A stretch of 5,529 nucleotides of DNA from Pseudomonadota bacterium (lineage in GTDB: Bacteria > Myxococcota > Polyangia > GCA-2747355 > JACKDQ01). The stretch covers positions 1-5,529 of the forward strand of contig JAUVBO010000276.1 in assembly GCA_030591195.1 (NCBI GenBank), given 5' to 3'. Both the position numbers and the translations under genes were made by a program. The stretch's first letter is position 1. Each line of letters starts with the position of its first letter. Positions 1-5,529 of the stretch are shown here, piece by piece. A model generated the notes under the pieces. It did not search any database and had not been told where the DNA came from. It was given only the letters and a program-made list of their open reading frames with translations.

Positions 1-115
1 ATCCATCGGAAGGATTCTGGAATTTTATATGGGTAAGAATACTCCTCAGCGTCAATCCTTTATTATCGATAACCTGAGGGTTGAAGAAGATGCCATCGAT
101 ACTATAGCTTCATAA
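1..115 (+). CDS. parE: DNA topoisomerase IV / gyrase subunit B, C-terminal end (partial)
   Basis: This is the 3' end of a gene that enters from the left edge. The frame starts at base 2 and gives 37 residues before a TAA at 113-115. The peptide includes [10 protein letters not shown] and [14 protein letters not shown], which resembles the extreme C terminus of type II topoisomerase B subunits: the MGK/MGD segment followed by an R-x-x-FI motif after the TOPRIM region. The wording MGKNTPxRQxFIIDNL is what I associate with Bacteroidota ParE-type proteins. The B subunit carries the ATPase and TOPRIM domains of the A2B2 enzyme that decatenates or supercoils DNA, but none of those domains lies in this window. 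The last 14 bases overlap the 3' end of the convergent nnrD gene. ParE is favoured over GyrB from recall only, since this tail is too short to separate the paralogues firmly. Confidence 0.7.
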   Translation, partial: SIGRILEFYMGKNTPQRQSFIIDNLRVEEDAIDTIAS

Positions 116-734
116 ATGCCTTCCCCAGATTATTGATAATGTCGCCTGCGATAAGTGCATCCATGCCTATTTTCTTGGCAGCCAGATCACCTGCCAAACC
201 GTGTACATAAACAGCAAGAATACAAGCTTCCCTGGGATGGTAATGCTGGGATAGTAATCCAAGTATCACTCCGGTTAATACATCCCCGCTGCCTCCTGTT
301 GCCATGCCAGGATTACCTGAACTATTGAAATAACAGCTGTTATCAGGGCAGGTTATGGCTGTGTGTGCCCCTTTTAATACTACGTAAGCATGATATTTGA
401 CCGAGAATTCCCTCTGTAGTTGATTTCGTTCGAAATCGTTTGTGAATTTCCCGATAAGGCGTTCAAACTCTTTAGGATGCGGCGTGAAAATGCTGTTTTG
501 GGGAATGAACGACAACCATGTCTTATTTTCTCCAAGAATGTTAATTGCATCTGCATCAATTAAAAGCGGAACATGAGCGTTTTGGATCAGAAGCTTAAAA
601 GCTTTTTGTGTTTCCTCTTCCATACCGATACCCGGGCCAATACCTATGGCATTGTGCTTTGAAGGATCGATCGCTTTAGAAAAAATTTCCCCGGATTCAT
701 CAACGCTAACCATGGCCTCCGGAACAGCCGTTTG
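102..734 (-). CDS. nnrD: NAD(P)H-hydrate dehydratase (NnrD / YjeF C-terminal domain), 5'-truncated
   Basis: NnrD uses ADP or ATP to dehydrate the S epimer of NAD(P)H hydrate, repairing damaged cofactor in the cytoplasm. About 210 native residues remain, from [13 protein letters not shown] near base 734 to the TAG at 102-104. The ribokinase-like fold signatures appear in order: GIGPGIG (about 673-650), [25 protein letters not shown], then [15 protein letters not shown] (314-270), which holds the glycine-rich nucleotide-binding loop and the catalytic Asp of GSGD. HGLAGD and DALIAGDI close the domain as usual. What is missing is the first roughly 45 residues of the dehydratase domain and, if this is the usual bacterial fusion, the whole N-terminal NnrE epimerase half. 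An open frame continues to 773, but upstream of the Gln codon its residues (ALSATCTAS) are just the reverse of the neighbouring high-GC gene. Family assignment is firm. The truncation is probably an artefact of the join at about 735. Confidence 0.93.
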   Translation of the reverse strand, partial: QTAVPEAMVSVDESGEIFSKAIDPSKHNAIGIGPGIGMEEETQKAFKLLIQNAHVPLLIDADAINILGENKTWLSFIPQNSIFTPHPKEFERLIGKFTNDFERNQLQREFSVKYHAYVVLKGAHTAITCPDNSCYFNSSGNPGMATGGSGDVLTGVILGLLSQHYHPREACILAVYVHGLAGDLAAKKIGMDALIAGDIINNLGKAFMKL

Positions 735-741
735 CGACGCG
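728..741. other. Abrupt junction between two unrelated genomes (probable chimera)
   Basis: To the left, G+C is about 38-47% on counted lines; to the right it is about 65-78%, with the change taking place within a few bases. Recognisable NnrD homology on the - strand reaches the Gln-Thr codons at 729-734. Recognisable DUF2723 homology on the + strand begins at about 733-741 (residues AVQVADSAEL). Both genes therefore lose their 5' ends at the same place in a head-to-head arrangement. No inverted repeat, target duplication, integrase, transposase or tRNA gene is visible nearby. I infer an assembly or library chimera. A recent illegitimate recombination cannot be excluded from sequence alone. 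Confidence 0.85.
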
Positions 742-2466
742 GTGCAGGTGGCAGACAGCGCCGAGTTGGTCACCGTCGCCTGCCAGCGTGGCGTGGCCCA
801 CCCGCCGGGATACCCGCTCTACACCCTCGTCGGCCACCTGTTCTGCCAGGCGCCCTGGTCGACCCCCGCGGCCCGACTGAGCGCCCTGAGCCTGATCGCC
901 GGCGTGCTCGCCGCCCTGCTGCTGTACGCCCTGGCGCGACGGCTTCGCTGTCCTCGCTGGATCGCCGCGCTGTCGGCGTTGACGATGTCCACCGCCAGCC
1001 AGCTCTGGCGCCTGGCCTCCTACCCCGAGACCCGCACGCTGCAGCTGGCGGCCTGCCTCGCCCTGATCTACGCCGGCCTGCGGGTGGTCGAGACCCGCGG
1101 CCTGCGCCGCCTCTGCTGGTGCGGCCTGCTCGGGCTCGCCGGCGGCCTGGCGCTGTCGAGCCACCACACCGCGGCGGCCCTGGGTCCCTTCGCGGTGGCC
1201 GCGCTGCTGCTTCCCTGGTCCGGCGTGAGCGCCACGCTGCAGCGCGCCGCCTGCGCGCTCGCCGGCCTGGCGATGGGCCTGCTGCCCTACCTGCACCTCT
1301 GGCTCGCCGACCCCTCACGCCTGCCCCGCTGGGGACAGACCGAGACGGCTGCCGGTTTCTGGCACCACGTGCTGCGGGCAGACTACGGCGCCGCCTCGCT
1401 GTCGGTGCGCGGCGAGTCGGCGGTGGCGGCCAACCTCTGGCACTACGCGGCGAGCATGCCGGCCGAGCTCGCCTGGCTCTGGTGGCCGGTGGCGCTCGGT
1501 GGCCTGGTCCTGCTGCTGGTGCCGCCGCTCGCGCGCCGGGCGTTGCCGGCCGGCGGCCCCCTGGCCGGGCGGGCCCACGCCGTGACCCTCGGCCTCGGCA
1601 TCCTGCTCGCCGGGCCGGCGCTGCTGGCGCTGTTCAACGTCGCGCCCGAGGGCCCCGGGGCCCAGATCGTCAGCCGCTTCCACGTGCTGCCCAACGCCCT
1701 GCTCTGCCTCTGCCTCGCCCTCGGCCTCTCGGCCCTCGACCACCACCTGCTGCGCCGCCTGGCCGCTAGCCGCCAGCGAGTGTGGCGCGCGGCGAGCTTC
1801 GCGGTGCTCGCCCTCGGTGCCCTCGCCGCCTACCCCCGCGCCGACGTCAGCCGCAGCTACGCGGTGGAAGACTACGCCCACAACCTGCTGACCTCGGCCG
1901 ACCGTGATGCGCTGGTGCTCGGCACCGGCGACGTCGGCATCTTCGCCACGACCTACGCCCAGCGGATGCTCGGCACCCGGACCGACGTCCAGTACGTCGA
2001 CCCCTGGATGCTGCTCTACCCGTGGTACGTCGACCAGCAACGGCGCGCCCACCCGGGCTTCAGCTACCGCCACCGGCCACACCGCGTCGACACGGTGCGC
2101 CTGATCCGCGCCGAGATGGCCCGGGGCCGGACAGTCTACCTCTCGACGGTCCACAGCCCGAAGGTCGCCCGGGCCTTCCGGGCGGTGCCCGAGGGGCCAC
2201 TGCTCCGGCTGCTGCCGCCGGGCGCCAGGCCACTGACCAGCGCCGAGGTCCTCGCCCGCAACCGTGCCCTCGAGCCGCGGCTCCGGCGACGGGGGCGGCC
2301 GCCGGACCCCGCGATCGATCCGTGGTCCGCGGGGCTGTGGGAGCTCCACGCGCGCCCCTGGCGGGCGCTGGCCCGGATGGCGCGCGCCGCCGGACAGCCC
2401 CGACTGGCGGCGGAGATGCGTCGCCGAGCGGCCCGCTGGTCCCCGTGGCGCGAGGCTCCCCGCTAG
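736..2466 (+). CDS. DUF2723 / TMEM260-like GT-C membrane glycosyltransferase, 5'-truncated
   Basis: This is a polytopic membrane protein of the DUF2723 (TMEM260) family. The human member is an O-mannosyltransferase; for bacterial members the donor and acceptor are largely unknown. The remaining part (about 576 residues) opens with VADSAELV (751-774), whose DxxE occupies the place of the acidic catalytic pair in the first external loop of GT-C enzymes, followed by GVAHPPGYPLY (about 790-822). Further family marks are PETRTLQL (1024-1047), SSHHTAAALGP, and WGQTE...FWHHVLRADYG (1330-1389). About ten hydrophobic segments lie between 874 and 1836. A soluble, probably periplasmic region of about 210 residues follows, starting with DYAHNLLTS, then TGDVGIFATTYAQ and DPWMLLYPWY. 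The last 80 residues are Arg/Ala-rich and could form one helical hairpin. The true start and first helix are missing. In-frame ATGs at 646 and 712 lie in foreign DNA (antisense to nnrD) and are not credible native starts. The stop is the TAG at 2464-2466. Confidence 0.85.
   Translation, partial: DAVQVADSAELVTVACQRGVAHPPGYPLYTLVGHLFCQAPWSTPAARLSALSLIAGVLAALLLYALARRLRCPRWIAALSALTMSTASQLWRLASYPETRTLQLAACLALIYAGLRVVETRGLRRLCWCGLLGLAGGLALSSHHTAAALGPFAVAALLLPWSGVSATLQRAACALAGLAMGLLPYLHLWLADPSRLPRWGQTETAAGFWHHVLRADYGAASLSVRGESAVAANLWHYAASMPAELAWLWWPVALGGLVLLLVPPLARRALPAGGPLAGRAHAVTLGLGILLAGPALLALFNVAPEGPGAQIVSRFHVLPNALLCLCLALGLSALDHHLLRRLAASRQRVWRAASFAVLALGALAAYPRADVSRSYAVEDYAHNLLTSADRDALVLGTGDVGIFATTYAQRMLGTRTDVQYVDPWMLLYPWYVDQQRRAHPGFSYRHRPHRVDTVRLIRAEMARGRTVYLSTVHSPKVARAFRAVPEGPLLRLLPPGARPLTSAEVLARNRALEPRLRRRGRPPDPAIDPWSAGLWELHARPWRALARMARAAGQPRLAAEMRRRAARWSPWREAPR
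2463..2466. other. CTAG shared by two convergent stop codons
   Basis: The palindrome CTAG contains the TAG stop of the + strand DUF2723-like gene (2464-2466) and, read on the other strand, the TAG stop of the STT3-like gene (2463-2465). The two genes thus overlap by four bases tail to tail, leaving no room for an intergenic terminator. I see no hairpin followed by a T tract around it, so any terminator would have to lie inside coding sequence. Confidence 0.9.
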
Positions 2467-4628
2467 CGCGCCCACCGCGGGCTCGGGCCACACGGCCGCG
2501 GCGACAGGGGTGGCACCGGCACCTGATGCCCGCGCTCGGCCGCCTGGTGCCCGATCTCGACTCGAGCTTCCCCCCAGCCGGTCTCGATCAGCGCTGGACC
2601 GGTGGCCTGGCTCGCCGTGGGCTCTCGCGCCTCGGTGGCGTACGGCACGAGCAGCTGGTAGGCCCCGTTGGCGTCGGCCCGGGCCCAGTCCTGGTAGATG
2701 AAACGCCGACCGACGGTCGTCTCGATCTCGATCCCCAGCGTCACCAGCTCCCGGGGTCGCGCGCGCCCGGTGAGGCGCGCCCCGGCCACCACCCGGTAGA
2801 GCTGCGCCGCGCTGAAGCTGCCGAAGAGCCCACCGAAGAACCGGGCCTCGTAGCGGTGCTGCAGCCAGCGCACGGGCGCCAAGTAGAGCGTCCCCTGCTC
2901 GGCCGCCGCCCCGCGGTCGGTCTGCAGCCGGACCCCGAGCGCCCGGCGATACTCGGTGCCCGCCGAGTCCTCGTCACTCAACGGATCGAGGGCGCGCCTG
3001 AGGTGGAGGTAGTACTCGGACGTGAAGCGGCTGGCGACGACCCAGCGCACCCCCCGCCGCTCGGCGATCCGCCGGGCGACCGCGGGATCGCGGCTGGTGA
3101 AGAACGCCGCCGTATCGCGGGTCGGCGCTGACATCGGCGCCCGCCGCAGCATGGCGCCGACCACCGGCCGGCGGGCGATGCTCGCCACCTCGTGAGCGAT
3201 CCCCAGCGGCGCCATCACCGCCTCGTCGTCCGCGGCCCGGGCGCCGAGCCAGCGGAAGGACTCCTCCTGGACGTAGGTCAGCGCCGTCGGCGGGAACCGG
3301 TAAGCGACGAGGTAGTCGATGCTCGGCGAGACGAGGTAGACCGCCACGGCCACCAGCGCCGGCGCGATCCAGCGCGCCTCGGGACGGTGGCCGAACCGCC
3401 CCCGCAGTCGCCGGGCCAGCTCCGCGAACCCGAGGGCGCAGGCCGGAGCCCACAGGGCCGCGGCGAGACCGCCGTAGCGGATCTGGACCAGCCCGAGCAC
3501 CGCCATCGCCCCCGCCCAGAGCACCAGCAGGGTGCGCTCGTGCCGTGCAGCTCCATCGACAGCGCCGCGGGCCAGCAACAGCACCGCGGGCAGGGCGAAC
3601 AGCAGGTGGGTGCCGAGCAGGTCGACGTGCTTCAGCGGCAGCAGCAGCAGCGGCCGGTGGTCGGGATCGAGCCCCGCGAGGCTGACGCCGAGGACGCTCC
3701 ACCAGGTCTCGAGGGCGGCTTCGCCGATGGGACCGACCACCGCCGCCACACCGACCAGGGCCAGCAGGCCGCCGCCTCCGACGGGCAGTCGCCATCGCCC
3801 CGACAGGCGCCAGCGACCGACGATCTCGATCCAGCTGCTCGATCCAGCGAGCAGCAGCATCAGCCAGATCCCCTCGACCACCGCGACCGGTACCGGCCTC
3901 AGGGCGAGCAGCGGCAGCAGCGCAGCGAGACCGCCAGCGGCCACCCGTCTGCAGAGCCAGGTCCGCCCGCGCGACGCGGCGAGGACGAGCCCACCGCCAG
4001 CGAGCACCGCGGCGGGCCAGAGCATCCCCGGCGTGCACCAGAAGCTCGCGCCCAGCACCACCCCGGCGCCGATCCCGGTGCGCCGACGCCCCGGCCCCGC
4101 CCCGTCCGCCTGCCTCGAGCCGGCACCGGTACAGCAGCGCAGGTACAGCAGCGCGAAGAGCAGCACCAGCGGTGGCCCGGCCGCCTCTGGCCCGATCCGC
4201 CCGAGCCGGCTGTGCTCGACGTGCAGCGGCCAGACCGCCAGCAGCAGCCCACCGAGCAGAGCCCAGCCTCGCCCGGCGCCGAGCCTGAGCGCGAGCGTGA
4301 AGGCGAGCCCCACGGTCAGCGCCCCGAGCAGCACCACCAGCGCCATCCCGGCCCACTCGGCCCGTGGCTGCCCGAGCAAGCGTGCCACGCCCCCCGCCAG
4401 GTAGAAGAAGCCCACCTCGTCCTGCGTCTCGACGCCTCGCGGAAACCCGCTCAGCGCGTCCCGCGCCGGGGGCAGGCGCGGAAAGCTCCGCGCGGCGCCC
4501 TCGATCCGGCGGGCGTCGCCGTGGGCCTTGGGGTCGATCAGGTGGGGCTGGCCGCCGGCCGCCACGGCGGTCAGCCCGGTGAGCCGACAACAGACAGCAA
4601 CGAGCACCACCAGGATCAGGTGAGGCAC
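2463..4628 (-). CDS. STT3/AglB-like oligosaccharyltransferase-family membrane protein
   Basis: This 721-residue protein has the layout of STT3/AglB/PglB, the catalytic oligosaccharyltransferase subunits that move a lipid-linked glycan onto protein outside the cytoplasmic membrane. A first helix (about 4-24) is followed by HLIDPKAHGDARRIEGA (29-45) and GFPRGVETQDEVGFFY (61-76), matching the first acidic external loop. Next come LHVEHSRLGRIGPEA (135-149), where STT3 has its second acidic motif, multiple helices, and VQIRYGGLAA (381-390), like the conserved Arg of the late helices. The soluble part starts at about 450. MAPLGIAHEV with RRPVVG (472-491) sits where WWDYG is expected; TAAFFTSRDP and RGVRWVVASRF follow. 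Residues about 607-702 (YRVVAGARLTGRARPRE, GRRFIYQDWA, GAYQLLVPYATEA) resemble the archaeal AglB-type C-terminal beta domain. The start is a GTG five bases after the upstream stop, with no clear Shine-Dalgarno, suggesting translational coupling. The degenerate motif leaves OST activity doubtful; another GT-C transferase role is possible. Confidence 0.78.
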   Translation of the reverse strand: MPHLILVVLVAVCCRLTGLTAVAAGGQPHLIDPKAHGDARRIEGAARSFPRLPPARDALSGFPRGVETQDEVGFFYLAGGVARLLGQPRAEWAGMALVVLLGALTVGLAFTLALRLGAGRGWALLGGLLLAVWPLHVEHSRLGRIGPEAAGPPLVLLFALLYLRCCTGAGSRQADGAGPGRRRTGIGAGVVLGASFWCTPGMLWPAAVLAGGGLVLAASRGRTWLCRRVAAGGLAALLPLLALRPVPVAVVEGIWLMLLLAGSSSWIEIVGRWRLSGRWRLPVGGGGLLALVGVAAVVGPIGEAALETWWSVLGVSLAGLDPDHRPLLLLPLKHVDLLGTHLLFALPAVLLLARGAVDGAARHERTLLVLWAGAMAVLGLVQIRYGGLAAALWAPACALGFAELARRLRGRFGHRPEARWIAPALVAVAVYLVSPSIDYLVAYRFPPTALTYVQEESFRWLGARAADDEAVMAPLGIAHEVASIARRPVVGAMLRRAPMSAPTRDTAAFFTSRDPAVARRIAERRGVRWVVASRFTSEYYLHLRRALDPLSDEDSAGTEYRRALGVRLQTDRGAAAEQGTLYLAPVRWLQHRYEARFFGGLFGSFSAAQLYRVVAGARLTGRARPRELVTLGIEIETTVGRRFIYQDWARADANGAYQLLVPYATEAREPTASQATGPALIETGWGEARVEIGHQAAERGHQVPVPPLSPRPCGPSPRWAR

Positions 4629-4633
4629 GGGGA

Positions 4634-5529
4634 TCAGTGGTCGCAGGGCGCGCTCCCGTCAGCTGGCGCCGTGCGAAGCGCCACGGCGACCAGCGTCCCC
4701 AGGGTCAGCAGATGCCCGACCAGCGGCACCTCGTCGAGCCAGACCGGAAGATCGAGCTGCAGGGTGACGCCGGTCTGGAGGTGCCGGTAGGTGGTGTTGC
4801 CGACCGTACCGCCGAGCAGATACCCCCCCGCCGCTGCCACCGCGAGCAGCCTCGCCGCCGGCGAGCGGTCGTCGCCGAGCCGGCGGGCCTCGCCCACCAG
4901 CTGCCAGAGCACGAGCCAGGGCAGGTAGCCGTACCAGAGCTGGTAGACGTCCCAGCAGAAGGGCGACAGCAGCGGCAGCGAGGCGAGCCAGATCGCCATC
5001 AGCACCTCCACGCGCTGGCGCCGCAGCCGGTGGGTCAGCCAGATCAGCAACCCGAGCGCCACCACCCCGATGCCCCGCCCGGTCCAGCGCTCCGCGGCAG
5101 ACAGCTCGTGGTGCGTCGCCCGTCGCTGGCGGTCGCCGTAGGTCGCCAGCCGGGCGACGAGGGCGTGGTTGTTGCCCGAGCCGCTCGCCGCGCTGATCTG
5201 TCCCAAGTTTCGCACGAAGTCCCAGCAGTGCCGCGGCCCGATCGCGGTCAGCGTGATCAGCCCCAGCAGCACACACCAGACGGCGAGCCAGCCGAGCCAG
5301 CGTCTGGCCTGACGCTGTCGCCGTCGCTCCCCGCCGAACGCTCGAGCCGGCGTCAACGCCAGCTGGACCACCGGCAGGGCGCAGAGCGCCGGGCCGATCT
5401 TGGCCCCGGCCGCGAGCGCCAGGGGCAGCGCCGACAGCGCCCTTCCCCTGGCGCTCGCTGGCCAGCGAGCCCCGGCCCACCAGCAGGCAGCCACCAGGCA
5501 GACGATCCAGGTGTCGATCTGACCGAGAC
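4634..5529 (-). CDS. DUF2029/GT87-like mannosyltransferase-type membrane protein, 5' end outside window
   Basis: This is a polytopic membrane protein resembling the DUF2029/GT87 family, which includes polyprenol-phosphate-mannose-dependent alpha-mannosyltransferases acting at the outer face of the membrane. The frame is open to the right edge, giving 297 residues. The first residues at the edge, LGQIDTWIVCLVAACWWAG, are a typical GQ-(V/I)-(D/N) family motif, so the GTG at 5494 is not the real start and the gene continues beyond 5529. Next is the helix ALAAGAKIGPALCALPVVQL, matching the family's 'A-x-K-x-x-P-A' helix. A loop with GSGNNHALVARLATYGD corresponds to the conserved N-x-S/N-x-L segment. 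SPFCWDVYQLWYGYLPWLVL matches the family's 'SPxxWxxxxxW' helix. About seven hydrophobic segments remain. It ends with TGA at 4634-4636, five bases before the GTG of the STT3-like gene, so the two probably form an operon. Family membership is likely; substrate is unknown. Confidence 0.75.
   Translation of the reverse strand, partial: LGQIDTWIVCLVAACWWAGARWPASARGRALSALPLALAAGAKIGPALCALPVVQLALTPARAFGGERRRQRQARRWLGWLAVWCVLLGLITLTAIGPRHCWDFVRNLGQISAASGSGNNHALVARLATYGDRQRRATHHELSAAERWTGRGIGVVALGLLIWLTHRLRRQRVEVLMAIWLASLPLLSPFCWDVYQLWYGYLPWLVLWQLVGEARRLGDDRSPAARLLAVAAAGGYLLGGTVGNTTYRHLQTGVTLQLDLPVWLDEVPLVGHLLTLGTLVAVALRTAPADGSAPCDH

Noticed and set aside
700..770. Mobile-element or integration boundary at the composition change
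   Set aside because: I found no inverted repeats, target-site duplication, integrase or tRNA end, and both flanking genes are cut, which fits an artificial join better.
1315..2493. A 392-codon - strand open frame opposite the DUF2723-like gene
   Set aside because: It has no recognisable motif, is dominated by Gly/Arg/Gln/Val, and mirrors a frame with well-supported family motifs.
2022..3131. A 369-codon + strand open frame bridging the two convergent genes
   Set aside because: It runs out of frame through the DUF2723-like gene and antisense through the STT3-like gene, and its composition (Arg/Pro/Gly/Ala) is that of a high-GC shadow frame.
3630..3655. Run of CAG/GCA triplets resembling a microsatellite
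   Set aside because: It is only a few units long and encodes a Leu-rich membrane helix on the - strand (LLLLPL), so codon use explains it.
2974..4590. A 538-codon - strand open frame in a different frame within the STT3-like gene
   Set aside because: It is almost entirely Arg/Gly/Ala/Pro and lacks membrane segments; the overlapping frame carries all STT3-like motifs.
3192..4790. A 532-codon open frame on the + strand across the STT3-like gene
   Set aside because: It is rich in Gln, Pro, Arg and Gly with no domain-like hydrophobic pattern, lies antisense to a protein with clear membrane helices and family motifs, and is expected from high G+C third positions.
1..5529. CRISPR array, tRNA, rRNA or riboswitch
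   Set aside because: No regularly spaced repeats, cloverleaf-like sequence or rRNA-like stretch was seen; nearly every base is accounted for by coding sequence.

Overview
The window is made of two pieces with sharply different composition that meet at about position 735. Bases 1 to about 734 have about 40% G+C (hand-counted on a few lines) and look like a Bacteroidota-type (CFB group) chromosome. They hold the last codons of a topoisomerase IV/gyrase B-type subunit on the + strand. Convergent with it, and overlapping it by 14 bases, is the C-terminal two thirds of an NAD(P)H-hydrate dehydratase (NnrD) domain on the - strand. Bases from about 735 to 5529 have about 65-78% G+C on sampled lines, are almost completely coding, and come from a different, high-GC organism. 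I cannot place that organism from the sequence; Myxococcota-like, other deltaproteobacterial-grade or similar high-GC Gram-negative lineages are only guesses.

The high-GC part holds three polytopic membrane proteins that all look like GT-C fold, lipid-phosphate-sugar-dependent glycosyltransferases of different families. They are a 5'-truncated DUF2723/TMEM260-like protein on the + strand (about 736-2466), an STT3/AglB-like protein on the - strand (2463-4628), and a DUF2029/GT87-like protein on the - strand (4634 to beyond the right edge). The two - strand genes are 5 bases apart and are probably co-transcribed, GT87-like first. The + and - strand genes converge and share a CTAG tetranucleotide in which both stop codons lie. 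The likely joint theme is glycan transfer at the outer face of the cytoplasmic membrane, but no substrate or acceptor can be read from the window.

The main caution is the junction. Both flanking genes lose their 5' ends at the same point: NnrD loses its epimerase half and the start of the dehydratase, and the DUF2723 protein loses its start and first membrane helix. The composition also switches there within a few bases. No transposase, integrase, repeat or tRNA lies beside it. This is best explained as a chimeric assembly or cloning join, not a biological fusion. The most interesting real content is the cluster of three GT-C families, and especially the STT3/AglB-like protein, whose fold and C-terminal beta domain look conserved while its WWDYG motif appears to be replaced.
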